A stretch of 64,000 bases of DNA from positions 744,001-808,000 of the forward strand of contig NZ_MBTF01000001.1 in assembly GCF_002013915.1 (NCBI RefSeq), read 5' to 3'. Below the pieces are notes generated by a model. It worked only from the letters and a program-made list of their open reading frames with translations, did no database searches and was not told where the DNA came from. Made by a program: the position numbers and the translations under genes. Position 1 is the stretch's first letter, and the number at the start of each line of letters is the position of its first letter. Of the stretch, positions 16,563 to 25,111 are shown piece after piece. Origin of the DNA: Mucilaginibacter pedocola (GTDB lineage Bacteria; Bacteroidota; Bacteroidia; Sphingobacteriales; Sphingobacteriaceae).

Positions 16563-17087
16563 TTATGCCTTTAACTGTTTTTTCTTCATTCTCTTTTTAT
16601 ACTCTTTCTTTGAAAATCCCTCGGCATTGCTTTTTGAATGCTGTAGCACCCTTAGTAATTCCTGCGAAATCACATTTTGATTTACAATCTGGTTTTCAAA
16701 GAAAACAGGTTGATAAAACCTGTCTATCTCGGTTTGCTTCAAATTCTTATACCCCAAAGAAATTGCTATCTCTGAAAGTAAGTCCAATAAGAAAGTATTT
16801 GCAGTTGCTTGGTGTTGTGAATGCGGGTGCAATGCATCAAACAAAGCCCTCCACGCGGTTCTTACCTTATTGTCATCTTGAAATACCACATCGATTTGAT
16901 TTAACGCATCAGCCATTTCAACGGATGGAGGGTATTTCTTTCTGTCAGCCATCAGCCTCAAAAAAAGGTCAACTTTCTCTTTCCTCTTTGAATACCGTAT
17001 TTGGAACTGTACTCCCAACACCCAAATAAAGATTGGTATTAATGTTACAGAAATCAATTCTCCGTAATCCTTTAAAAATTGTTGCAT
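16563..17087 (-). CDS. membrane-anchored protein resembling DUF6680
   Basis: 174 residues. One N-terminal membrane helix (LISVTLIPIFIWVLGVQF) is followed by a cytoplasmic helical region with LFLRLMADRKKYPPS and DALNQIDVVF and a basic C-terminus (KKEYKKRMKKKQ). The LMADRK...ALNxIDVVF pattern resembles DUF6680, whose function is unknown. A+T-rich codon use differs from flanking genes. It is divergent from the transposase with only 34 bp between them, which suggests either a passenger gene or that the element inserted next to it. Confidence 0.6.
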   Translation of the reverse strand: MQQFLKDYGELISVTLIPIFIWVLGVQFQIRYSKRKEKVDLFLRLMADRKKYPPSVEMADALNQIDVVFQDDNKVRTAWRALFDALHPHSQHQATANTFLLDLLSEIAISLGYKNLKQTEIDRFYQPVFFENQIVNQNVISQELLRVLQHSKSNAEGFSKKEYKKRMKKKQLKA

Positions 17088-17121
17088 AAAATTTAAGTTT
17101 TTCTAAATCTACAAATCTCAC

Positions 17122-18000
17122 ATGAAATATACTATTAACCAATTCCGCAAAGATTACCCGAACGACGATGTTTGTTTAGATATGATATTTAAGATGCGGT
17201 ATGCAAAGCAACCGTGCTGCCCGCAATGCTCACAGGCAACCACGTTTAAACGTATTACAGGGCGCAGGGCTTATCAATGCTCTGATAAGGATTGCCAGTA
17301 TCAGTTATACCCTACTGCAGGTACAGTATTTGAGAAAACTAAAACATCGTTGGTTGATTGGTTCTATGTTATCTATTTGATGACAAGTACACGCAATGGC
17401 GTAAGCGGTAAAGAGATACAAAGGCAATTAGGTGTTACTTATAAATGTGCGTGGCGTATGGGGCATCAGATACGTAAGATAATGGCATCAGGCGGCGATT
17501 TGCTTACAGGTGTTGTAGAGGTTGATGAGACGTATATTGGAGGGCTTGACAAGAATAAGCACGCTAAGGACTTAAAGCCTGAAAACATGGGGCGTGGCAA
17601 GGCTAAACAGCCTGTTATATCCATTGTACAGCGTGGTGGCGAGGTTAGGACATTTGTGGTTGATAACGTTGGCTCAGGCAATATTTACAGCCTTATTACA
17701 GGCAATGTAGAGAAACGTAGCAAGCTTATTACAGATGGCTTTAATAGCTATAAATGGGTTGGTAAACAGTATGACCATGTGCCTGTAAAGCACAACAATA
17801 ACAGGGTTACGCATGGCGAAAAACATACTAATACCGTTGAGGGCTTCTTTAGCCACTTGAAGCGTACAATAAGTGGTACACACATTCATGTAAGCCCTAA
17901 ACACCTGCAAAAGTATGCCGATGAATGTTCATTCAGGTATTCGCACCGTGATAAGGGGCAATTAATGTTTCACACTATTTTGAACCGTGTTGTTGTTTAG
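17122..18000 (+). mobile_element. IS1595-family (ISXO2-like) transposase
   Basis: 292 residues. An N-terminal zinc ribbon (CCPQCSQ and YQCSDKDCQ) precedes the DDE-type domain: first Asp in VEVDETYIGG, second in LITDGFNSY, and the final acidic/asparagine position in NTVEGFFSHLKRTI, the ISXO2 signature. Length is normal and the frame is intact, so it may be active. I could not find convincing terminal inverted repeats around it. Low G+C codon use separates it from its neighbours. A 40-codon gene overlaps its 3' end on the other strand. Confidence 0.9.
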
Positions 18001-18097
18001 GCTGTAATGCTTTCGATAATAGTTTCAGAAAATCTTCTTTGTGGTTTGGGTTAGGCTGTTCTTTCGGCTTAACCTCTTTTTGTTTCTTTGCTGCCAT
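17975..18097 (-). CDS. 40-residue basic microprotein antisense to the transposase 3' end
   Basis: ATG at 18097 to TAG at 17975. The product begins MAAKKQKEVKPKEQ and contains a short amphipathic helix KEDFLKLLSKALQPK, with a lysine- and proline-rich remainder. The start follows a perfect TAnnTTTG element by four bases. The gene overlaps the last 26 bases of the transposase gene. The organised start and promoter argue that it is real; it may be part of the element and could damp transposase expression. Confidence 0.5.
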   Translation of the reverse strand: MAAKKQKEVKPKEQPNPNHKEDFLKLLSKALQPKQQHGSK

Positions 18098-18101
18098 ACT
18101 A

Positions 18102-18109
18102 CAAAGTTA
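18102..18109 (-). promoter_or_regulatory. -7 element (TAACTTTG) of the antisense microgene
   Basis: On the minus strand TAACTTTG matches TAnnTTTG exactly, then four bases (TAGT) and the ATG. A transcript from here would be leaderless or nearly so. No TTTG box was found at 19-21 bp. Confidence 0.45.
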
Positions 18110-18121
18110 GGTATATTTTAC

Positions 18122-18358
18122 CTATCTCGGTTCAGGTTCTTCAACAGGTAGCGGATCATAATATTGGCTATCTATTTTAACCTTAAAAACATACGTAGTG
18201 TCGTTGGCGTATATACTGTACTTTCCGCTCTTTCTAACAGATTTTAAAAATCGTTGATCTTCTACTTGTGGTTGAAAAAATACCCACCAAGCAACCATCA
18301 TTAGGAAAGCTACAAACCAAAAATAGGTGTATAGTTGTTGTTTATCCTTACTGCTCAT
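18122..18358 (-). CDS. small membrane protein of unknown function
   Basis: 78 residues from the ATG at 18358 (MSSKDKQQ). One membrane helix (TYFWFVAFLMMVAWWVFF) near the N-terminus, then an outer or cytoplasmic segment with beta-type stretches (KYSIYANDTTYVFKVKI) and an acidic proline-rich end. I do not recognise it. It lies 24 bp downstream of the next gene on the same strand, so the two form a pair inside the accessory island. Confidence 0.6.
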   Translation of the reverse strand: MSSKDKQQLYTYFWFVAFLMMVAWWVFFQPQVEDQRFLKSVRKSGKYSIYANDTTYVFKVKIDSQYYDPLPVEEPEPR

Positions 18359-18382
18359 AGTACAACACAATAAAAATACCCC

Positions 18383-18715
18383 TTACTTAACAAGTATGTT
18401 AGAAAACTGCTCTGTTAAATACTTCATCATTGACATGGCAATTAACGCCAATATCCAAAGCAGTATTTTTACAGTTTTGGTTTCTCTTTGTGGGCCCTGG
18501 TTTGTTTTTATTTTAGACTTTAAATCGTTGAAGCCACTATTTGCCACATCGATTTCATGTTGAGACACGCCACGGCTTATTAAAATATCTTGCATGGCTG
18601 AGACTGCTAAGGGGTTGTAATCGTCCTGAGAAAACGATAGAATATCGAGCAACCTATCTGTGCTCAATTTTTCCAAATTGCCCCTTACGAGGTTTAGGTC
18701 AATAGAACTGTTCAT
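18383..18715 (-). CDS. tail-anchored membrane protein of unknown function
   Basis: 110 residues. Two thirds are helical and polar (LEKLSTDRLLDILSFSQDDY), then a single membrane helix near the C-terminus (VKILLWILALIAMSMM). The layout suggests a protein facing the cytoplasm and anchored by its tail. No family recognised. Its promoter region is the repeat cluster at 18718-18872, and it is co-oriented with the small membrane gene downstream. Confidence 0.6.
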   Translation of the reverse strand: MNSSIDLNLVRGNLEKLSTDRLLDILSFSQDDYNPLAVSAMQDILISRGVSQHEIDVANSGFNDLKSKIKTNQGPQRETKTVKILLWILALIAMSMMKYLTEQFSNILVK

Positions 18716-18717
18716 TG

Positions 18718-18872
18718 TGTGGTAATTGAGGATAAATAAAATAAGCGTGACTGCCTTAATCTTCGCTATCCTCGGCTTACCACAGCCTTACACACAAAGA
18801 GACACAGCCACGCTTTATCAGCGTACCATAATCTCGGTGTGTGCATACTATTTGTGGTAATTCAGGATAGCA
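18718..18872. repeat. three-copy TGTGGTAATT(G/C)AGGATA repeat cluster
   Basis: Copies: TGTGGTAATTGAGGATA at 18718-18734 (plus), TATCCTCGGCTTACCACA at 18767-18784 (inverted), and TGTGGTAATTCAGGATA at 18853-18869 (plus). The first two can form a stem with a 32-bp loop. A second related pair, AAGCGTGACTG near 18743 and CAGCCACGCTT near 18806, lies within. The block sits in the leader of the 18383 gene. Confidence 0.7.
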
Positions 18873-18935
18873 CTCCGATTTTGTACAATAACTTTAACAG
18901 CACTAATGTAAGGAAAGAATTATTATTTTTAGAAG

Positions 18936-19058
18936 ATGGAAACAGAAATAACAGAAAACGGGACAGTATACCCGTATGTGTCTTTTTTAGAAATAGGAGG
19001 CAATAAAACCCTCTTATTAACTTATCAAGATAAAGAAACCGCTGAATTTGAGTTATGA
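18936..19058 (+). CDS. short open frame (40 residues), island gene or gene remnant
   Basis: ATG at 18936 to TGA at 19058. The product (METEITENGTVYPYVSFLEI...) alternates like a beta-rich domain. A TAACTTTA element at 18889-18896 is close to the promoter consensus. It overlaps the next open frame by 11 bp. The two may be coupled small genes or one gene split by a frameshift. Confidence 0.4.
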   Translation: METEITENGTVYPYVSFLEIGGNKTLLLTYQDKETAEFEL

Positions 19059-19290
19059 ACGGTTCATGTCTTATGTTGATGTAGATTTGTTGTCTAATGA
19101 TGAGGGCTTTAGAATAATAATAATGTTAAGTGGTGGTTATGATTTTAAAATTAAACTCGTTAAACCGATAATTGAGTATAAAAATATAGATTGGATTACT
19201 GGAAAAAGCTTAACACATATCACAACGGGTTTTCAAGGCTATGGCGCACTGGATAAAACCCCTCTAATGCTTCCCGTTCATAAATCTTAG
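19048..19290 (+). CDS. open frame (80 residues) continuing the preceding short gene
   Basis: Starts at TTG 19048, or at an internal ATG, and reads SYERFMSYVDVDLLSNDEGFR and further beta-type stretches (FRIIIMLSGGYDFKIKLV). No family recognised. Its last 20 codons overlap an opposing frame, so the natural end may have been lost. Low G+C matches the rest of the island. Confidence 0.35.
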   Translation: MSYERFMSYVDVDLLSNDEGFRIIIMLSGGYDFKIKLVKPIIEYKNIDWITGKSLTHITTGFQGYGALDKTPLMLPVHKS

Positions 19291-19408
19291 CCCACAGCCT
19301 TTTAGCATGCTCAGGAGAGGGCGCGCCATTTTCATCAAAATCAGGTTGCTTTTTTTCAGGTTCTACGCTTAACTGTTCTAAGGGTACATTTGCCAGTAAA
19401 GAAATCAA
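19220..19408 (-). pseudogene. possible 3' fragment of a higher-G+C gene
   Basis: A 62-codon frame with no ATG (a TTG is the only start) ends RLWAKIYEREALEGFYPVRH.... Its base composition is more like the host genes than the island. It may be the remnant of a gene cut by the island boundary, whose upstream part is missing. Function unknown. Confidence 0.3.
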
Positions 19409-19435
19409 AACACATAATGTGACAGCTTATACAAT

Positions 19436-19468
19436 GCAAAAAGCCACCCCTTTTGAGGATGGCCTTTT
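19436..19468 (-). terminator. terminator of the gyrA-TPR operon
   Basis: On the minus strand AAAAGGCCATCCTC pairs with most of GGGGTGGCTTTTT, followed by the T-run. It lies 24 bp after the stop of the last TPR gene. Confidence 0.75.
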
Positions 19469-19491
19469 GATATGCATTTAGCGGCACTAAA

Positions 19492-20739
19492 TTAATCTTC
19501 TTTAGCGCTGGCAAGCAGTTTGGTGTATTTATCTACATTAGGCTGATCGCGTTTTGCAATGTAATATGTTTTCAAGTTTTCCAATGCGGTTCTTGATGTT
19601 GGTTTCAACTCAGCAGCTTTTACCAGGTATGGTTTTGCTGCATCAAATAAAGCATCAGATTTTGCAAGCGCTTCGTTGTATTGTTTTTGAGTTGCGTTTG
19701 CAGGCAGGTTACGTACGCTGTTATAAGCTTCAGTAGCCGGAGCTAACAAAACGTAGCCCATGTTCATGTTAGCCTCAAAATAATTAGGATCTATCTCCAG
19801 GCCTTTTTTGTACATGTCTTTTGCTTTGGCCAGGTTCTCATCGCGTTGAGTTTTTAAAGTAGCTTTTGCAGGGGCTGCTTTGGTTTTTGCCATTTTTGCG
19901 GTAAGGGCATCGGCAGTTTGTGAGTAAACTAAACCTGCATAGTAATACAGCGTTTTGTTTTTGCTGTCTTTTTCAATAGCAGCGGTAATTTTCGACAAAA
20001 CTTCATCTGATTTGCCTGTTTGTAAAGCTATTTCAATTTCTTTCCTGCGCAAGCCATTGTTGTTCGGGTATTTTGCAAGCCCCTCTCCTATAGATTTTAA
20101 AGCACCTACAGTATCTTTATTCATTAGGTACATGCCCGAAAGATCGTCGTAAGCAGCTTCTGCACCCGAATATTTGGTGGCAACAAGTTTGTTATAGGTT
20201 TCAATAGCGGCAGGGTAGTTTTTAGAGTTGTAAGCTGATATACCGGCATTAAGCAAGCCTGTAGTATCGCCCGGAATTATAGCATTGTAGTTGCTGAATG
20301 CTTTGTAGGCAACATCATATTTACCTGCCTGGTAGGCTTTCACACCGGCGTTCATTTGGTATTGAGCCAATGTTAGGCCGGCTTCTTCAATTTGCTTTTT
20401 AAATTCGCCTTTGGTATCAAGTTCTTTAGCTTTAGTAAGTGCCTCGCTTGCAGTAGCAAAAGCCTGTGCCGAAGCCTGTGTGGTATCTGTAACGGCAAGG
20501 CCGCCATAAATAAAACCTTTATATACAAAAGTTTCCGCTAATACACTGGTTTTAGCGTCAGCCGCAGCTTTATCAATAGCTATTTTAGCATTTGCCAGGC
20601 CAGTAACTGCTAATGGGCCCTGCCTGATAGCAGCATATTTCTCATACTCGGATTTTGCCGTGCTCAACTCCTTTTTTTGTGCAAACGTTGTTGCAGAAGT
20701 AAGGGCCAACAGGCCAGCCATCAAAAATTTAATTTTCAT
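19492..20739 (-). CDS. secreted TPR-repeat protein
   Basis: 415 residues with a signal peptide (LMAGLLALTSATTFAQ, cleavage near residue 20). The mature protein is all helical with tetratricopeptide units, for example GVKAYQAGKYDVAYKAFSNY and AKDMYKKGLEIDPNYFEAN, and a lysine/alanine-rich coiled stretch near residues 290-310. It probably acts as a periplasmic scaffold; partners are unknown. Third gene of the run gyrA-TPR-TPR, 60 bp after the previous gene and followed by a terminator. Confidence 0.85.
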   Translation of the reverse strand: MKIKFLMAGLLALTSATTFAQKKELSTAKSEYEKYAAIRQGPLAVTGLANAKIAIDKAAADAKTSVLAETFVYKGFIYGGLAVTDTTQASAQAFATASEALTKAKELDTKGEFKKQIEEAGLTLAQYQMNAGVKAYQAGKYDVAYKAFSNYNAIIPGDTTGLLNAGISAYNSKNYPAAIETYNKLVATKYSGAEAAYDDLSGMYLMNKDTVGALKSIGEGLAKYPNNNGLRRKEIEIALQTGKSDEVLSKITAAIEKDSKNKTLYYYAGLVYSQTADALTAKMAKTKAAPAKATLKTQRDENLAKAKDMYKKGLEIDPNYFEANMNMGYVLLAPATEAYNSVRNLPANATQKQYNEALAKSDALFDAAKPYLVKAAELKPTSRTALENLKTYYIAKRDQPNVDKYTKLLASAKED

Positions 20740-20799
20740 TTTAAATAGTTTTTGTATTTAAGTGTAATGAACCTGCCACCATCCGGGCGGCTATTCATA

Positions 20800-21909
20800 T
20801 TAGTTTGTTACTTGCAAAAGTTTATTGGTTACCCTATCCAATTGGCTTTGGTTCCCTGTTTTTTTATAGGCTAACTGCAATAACGCCAAACAGTTTTTAT
20901 CGCGCGGCGACATTTCATTAGCTTTCTCGAGCCATAAAATAGCGTTGGTGATATTTTTTTCGTCGTTATCTTTTTGCGCGCTGCTTTTCAAATATAGCAA
21001 ACCAAGGTTAAACACCGGCTCGTAGGCAGAACCATTCAATTCAATGGCCCTAAGGTATAACGATTCCGCTTTGTCGTGCTGGTTTAAATTATCGTAGCAA
21101 TTTGCGGCTATAAAGGCTATATCAGCATTGTTGGGGTTATTATCTATCAGTTGCCCAAGCAATGGTTCTAACGATTTATAATCCCTTTTGTTATTATAAA
21201 TATTAGCCTCATCCTGCAGTAATTGTTTATCGGCGGGTAAAATTTTGCGGGCGCGCTTTAAAACTTGCAAGGCTTTTGCGGTATCGCCCATTGATTTGTA
21301 AATGGATGATGCTGTTTGAAAGTACTCTATCTTAGTACTATCGGTATTGATCAGGTTGCTGAAGTTTTTGGCTGCCTCCTGCAAATTGCCCTGCTTGTTG
21401 TTAGCAAAAGCCATGTATGCACTAACCGGTTTAAAGGTTGGTGCATAAAGCCGCGCTTTTCCAAAAGCATCAGCTGCTTTTACAAAATCGTTGGCGGTAG
21501 CTGCGGCAAAGCCTTTACGTATATAAGCGTTGGCCAAACAACGCTTGGCATAATCTAACTCGGCCTGGAAATTAAAAGCCTTTTGTTTAGCAGAAAGCTT
21601 CTCGTACAAAGCGGCAGAAACGTCGGCAAAGTTCTCGGGTTGGCCAAGTTTATTTAGCGTATCTGTATTCAATATGCTTGAGTAAACAATTAAACGGTAC
21701 ATATTTTTGGTCAGGTCGCTGGAATCAGACTTGGTGACGATCAAACTGTCTGCCGATTTTTTGGCGCGGGCCAAATACGCGATATCATTTTTTTGCTTAT
21801 AAAAAGCAAGGTTGTTTACCACTGCCTTTAACGCTTCTGATTGACCAAAAGCTAAAGATGTAGTAAACAACCCTAAAACCAGTAATATTAACTTACGGTT
21901 ATGCTGCAT
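20800..21909 (-). CDS. secreted TPR-repeat protein
   Basis: 369 residues with a signal peptide (LILLVLGLFTTSLAFGQ). TPR units are visible at AADAFGKARLYAPTFKPV, ALQVLKRARKILPADKQL and AESLYLRAIELNGSAYEPVFN. It starts two bases after the gyrA stop, which implies co-translation. Such gyrA-linked TPR proteins recur in this group, as far as I recall, but have no assigned role. The protein is likely periplasmic, so a direct role in DNA supercoiling is unlikely. Confidence 0.85.
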   Translation of the reverse strand: MQHNRKLILLVLGLFTTSLAFGQSEALKAVVNNLAFYKQKNDIAYLARAKKSADSLIVTKSDSSDLTKNMYRLIVYSSILNTDTLNKLGQPENFADVSAALYEKLSAKQKAFNFQAELDYAKRCLANAYIRKGFAAATANDFVKAADAFGKARLYAPTFKPVSAYMAFANNKQGNLQEAAKNFSNLINTDSTKIEYFQTASSIYKSMGDTAKALQVLKRARKILPADKQLLQDEANIYNNKRDYKSLEPLLGQLIDNNPNNADIAFIAANCYDNLNQHDKAESLYLRAIELNGSAYEPVFNLGLLYLKSSAQKDNDEKNITNAILWLEKANEMSPRDKNCLALLQLAYKKTGNQSQLDRVTNKLLQVTN

Positions 21910-21911
21910 GC

Positions 21912-24530
21912 TTATTCTGTTTTATCGTCAGCTTCAGGCTCCTCCCCTTCCGCATCAGTATTATTATCAGTTGGTTCTGTAGTTTCTGTTGATGTTTCCG
22001 TTGCAGGAGCGGTTTCGGTGCCCGCATCAGCAGCAACTGCCGAGCTGTCAACTTCTTCGTCCTCATCGTGGTCTACCTGTGCTACCGAAGCTATCTCATC
22101 ATTACCTTTTAGTGTGATAAGCCTTACCCCTTGCGTAGCGCGGCCCATAGTGCGCAGCTCGCTTATGGCTATACGGATAACAATGCCCGATTTATTAATG
22201 ATCATCAGGTCTTCTTTATCTGTAACACCTTTTATAGCTACAAGGTTTCCGGTTTTTTCGGTAATATTTAAGGTTTTTACGCCTTTACCGCCACGATTGG
22301 TAACACGGTAATCGTCGATGTCGGTACGCTTGCCGTAGCCTTTTTCCGATACCACTAACACAGTAGTTTCTTTATCGTCAACGGCTATCATACCTACCAC
22401 CACGTCGTTATCGCTATCCAGGCTTATGCCGCGCACACCGGTTGCGGTGCGGCCCATTGGCCTAACGGTAGATTCGTTGAAGCGGATGGCACGGCCACTT
22501 TGCAGCGCCATTACAATTTCGCTGCTGCCGGTAGTTAATGTTGCCTCTAACAGCGAGTCGCCTTCGTTGATGTTGATGGCGTTGATACCATTTGCACGCG
22601 GGCGTGAATATGCCTCTAAAGATGTTTTTTTGATAACACCTTTTTTGGTACACATAATAATGAAGTTGTTCTCGAGGTATTCTTTATCCTTAAGCGATTT
22701 CAGCTTGATGTAAGCCTTAATGTTCTCTTCCTTAGGGATATTGATGATGTTTTGGATAGCGCGGCCTTTTGAAGTACGCGTACCTTCCGGAATTTCGAAC
22801 ACCCTTAGCCAGAAGCACTGCCCGCTTTCGGTGAAGAAGAGCATGTAATTGTGGTTAGAGGCTATCAGCAGGTGCTCAATGAAATCCGCATCGCGGCTGT
22901 TGCTGCCTATGCTGCCTTTGCCACCTCTGCCCTGCCTCCGGTACTCGGTAAGCGAAGTACGCTTGATGTAACCCTCGCGCGAGATGGTGATAACCACATC
23001 CTCATCCTCAATAAAGTCTTCGGTTTGCATTTCTGCAGATGAGTGTACGATCTCGGTTTTACGTGCGTCGCCGTATTTTTCTTTTATTTCGGTAAGCTCA
23101 TCTTTAATGATTTGCATACGCATGCCTTCATCCGCCAAAATAGCTTTTAAGTGCTCTATGGTTTTCATCAAAGCATCGTACTCGTCGCGTATTTTGTCGC
23201 GCTCCAGTCCGGTTAACCTCCTTAAGGTCATATCCAGAATAGCGCGTGCTTGGATGTCGCTCAAACCGAAGGTAGTTATTAAGCCTTCACGAGCTTCATC
23301 TGGCGATGCAGAGGCACGTATCAGGCGGATAACTTCTTCTATATGGTCTAAGGCGATCAATAAACCCTCGAGGATATGGGCGCGTTTTTCAGCCTCGGCC
23401 AATTCGAACTTGGTACGGCGGATAACCACCTCGTGCCTGTGCTCCACAAAGTGGTGTATCAGGTCCTTCAGGTTTAGCAGCATTGGGCGGCCGTTAACCA
23501 ACGCAATGTTGTTTACACTGAAGGAAGTTTGCAGTGAGGTGTATTTATACAGGTTATTCAGTACGATAGCAGCGTTGGCATCGCGCTTTATCTCGTAAAC
23601 CACGCGTATGCCTTCGCGGTTACTTTCGTCGCGAATGGCAGTAATGCCTTCAATTTTCTTTTCGTTAACCAATTCGGCAGTACGCTCTATCATCAGCGCT
23701 TTGTTTACCTGGTAAGGTACTTCGCTCACAATAATACGTTCGCGTTCGCCATTGTAGGTTTCAATTTCAGCGCGGGCACGTATAACCACTCGGCCACGGC
23801 CTGTTTCCAATGCCTGGCGCGGGCCTTCGTAACCGTAAATAATAGCGCCGGTAGGGAAATCGGGGCCTTTTACGTGCTGCATCAATTCAGTTATCTCAAT
23901 GCTGCGGTTGTCTATGTAAGCAACTGTAGCATCAACAATTTCCGATAGGTTGTGCGGGGCCATATTGGTGGCCATACCTACCGCAATACCACTGGCACCG
24001 TTAACCAAAAGGTTAGGGAATTTTGCCGGTAACACGGTTGGTTCTTCCAGCGAGTCGTCGAAGTTCAGTTGGAAATCGATGGTATCTTTATTGATATCTG
24101 CCAACATCTCTTCGGCAATTTTCTCCAGCCTGGCTTCTGTATAACGCATGGCCGCGGGTTGGTCGCCGTCTATAGATCCGTAGTTGCCCTGGCCCTCTAC
24201 AAAGGGGTAACGCAGGCTCCAGTCTTGCGCCATACGTACCATGGCATCGTATACCGAAGTATCACCATGCGGGTGGTATTTACCAAGAACCTCGCCCACT
24301 ATACGGGCCGATTTTTTATAGGGTTTGTTGTTGCTCAAACCAAGATCGAGCATACCGTAAAGCACGCGCCTGTGTACTGGTTTTAAACCATCGCGCACAT
24401 CGGGCAATGCCCTCGATACAATAACCGACATCGAATAATCGATATAGGCAGATCGCATCTCCTCGTCAATATTTATCGGAATTATTCTGTCTTCTTTGTG
24501 AGAGTTTTCGTTTTCTGTCTCTTCAGCCAT
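21912..24530 (-). CDS. gyrA: DNA gyrase subunit A
   Basis: 872 residues, full length. The quinolone region reads [20 protein letters not shown] and the catalytic tyrosine is in [10 protein letters not shown]. The C-terminal beta-pinwheel is present, including the GyrA box [10 protein letters not shown]. The residue that corresponds to E. coli Ser83 is threonine; Asp87 is kept. After the pinwheel comes an extended acidic tail of about 50 residues rich in Glu, Asp, Thr and Ala. Such tails tune gyrase supercoiling in other bacteria. Heads the gyrA-TPR-TPR operon. Confidence 0.97.
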   Translation of the reverse strand: MAEETENENSHKEDRIIPINIDEEMRSAYIDYSMSVIVSRALPDVRDGLKPVHRRVLYGMLDLGLSNNKPYKKSARIVGEVLGKYHPHGDTSVYDAMVRMAQDWSLRYPFVEGQGNYGSIDGDQPAAMRYTEARLEKIAEEMLADINKDTIDFQLNFDDSLEEPTVLPAKFPNLLVNGASGIAVGMATNMAPHNLSEIVDATVAYIDNRSIEITELMQHVKGPDFPTGAIIYGYEGPRQALETGRGRVVIRARAEIETYNGERERIIVSEVPYQVNKALMIERTAELVNEKKIEGITAIRDESNREGIRVVYEIKRDANAAIVLNNLYKYTSLQTSFSVNNIALVNGRPMLLNLKDLIHHFVEHRHEVVIRRTKFELAEAEKRAHILEGLLIALDHIEEVIRLIRASASPDEAREGLITTFGLSDIQARAILDMTLRRLTGLERDKIRDEYDALMKTIEHLKAILADEGMRMQIIKDELTEIKEKYGDARKTEIVHSSAEMQTEDFIEDEDVVITISREGYIKRTSLTEYRRQGRGGKGSIGSNSRDADFIEHLLIASNHNYMLFFTESGQCFWLRVFEIPEGTRTSKGRAIQNIINIPKEENIKAYIKLKSLKDKEYLENNFIIMCTKKGVIKKTSLEAYSRPRANGINAININEGDSLLEATLTTGSSEIVMALQSGRAIRFNESTVRPMGRTATGVRGISLDSDNDVVVGMIAVDDKETTVLVVSEKGYGKRTDIDDYRVTNRGGKGVKTLNITEKTGNLVAIKGVTDKEDLMIINKSGIVIRIAISELRTMGRATQGVRLITLKGNDEIASVAQVDHDEDEEVDSSAVAADAGTETAPATETSTETTEPTDNNTDAEGEEPEADDKTE

Positions 24531-24701
24531 CTGTTTTTCTTAATGGAAAGGTATGATCTGTGTTGCGTGTAAAATTGGTTTTTATACGATTTGCGAAGTT
24601 AAGCATTTATATGCCAACAGGGTAATTTTTTACTAACAATTGCCCTGTTTTTCCACCTTTTGCGCACAAAAACGAGCAAAAAAGCTGTTACAACAAATAT
24701 C

Positions 24702-25109
24702 CTATTTGCTTACTTTTTTCCAGTATTCCTGCACGGTTGTGCCATTGGGTAAAACGCCGCTAAATACAAGCGTATCGTGCTGTAGTTTGTACTTGTAGGC
24801 AACCGTAATATTTAGCGTTTTTGAAGGCTGCTTGCTATAGGTTTGGGTTTCCAGGCAGGTGGTGTCGGTTGGTAGCTTGTATTTGCCTTGCTCGTACACG
24901 ATGGTATCCTGCCCGGGCTCAATAAAAGTCGACTCGTATTCTTCGTCGTTATAGCGGCGCTGTAAGGTATAATCTTTCGATGCGGCTTCGGCTTTGTTAT
25001 TGTAGATGCCGCCCGTGTAGATGTAAGTGCCTTCGAGCGATGAAATATAGGTGAATGACATCAAACCCGCGAAAAGAAGCGCGGCGGGTATAAACAACTT
25101 CCTGGCCAT
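24702..25109 (-). CDS. secreted hypothetical protein
   Basis: 135 residues from the ATG at 25109, which lies two bases after the hemF stop. A hydrophobic signal (KLFIPAALLFAGLMSFTYI) is followed by a beta-rich domain with EGTYIYTGGIYNNK and a C-terminal NGTTVQEYWKKVSK. The arrangement resembles lipocalin-like small outer proteins, but I cannot name the family. Co-transcription with hemF is likely from the spacing; a role in heme metabolism is not supported by any motif. Confidence 0.65.
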   Translation of the reverse strand: MARKLFIPAALLFAGLMSFTYISSLEGTYIYTGGIYNNKAEAASKDYTLQRRYNDEEYESTFIEPGQDTIVYEQGKYKLPTDTTCLETQTYSKQPSKTLNITVAYKYKLQHDTLVFSGVLPNGTTVQEYWKKVSK

Positions 25110-25111
25110 AG

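Noticed and set aside
17087..18121. Defined insertion sequence ends for the IS1595 element
   Set aside because: I compared the sequence around the transposase on both sides and found only weak matches; no credible terminal repeats or target duplication.
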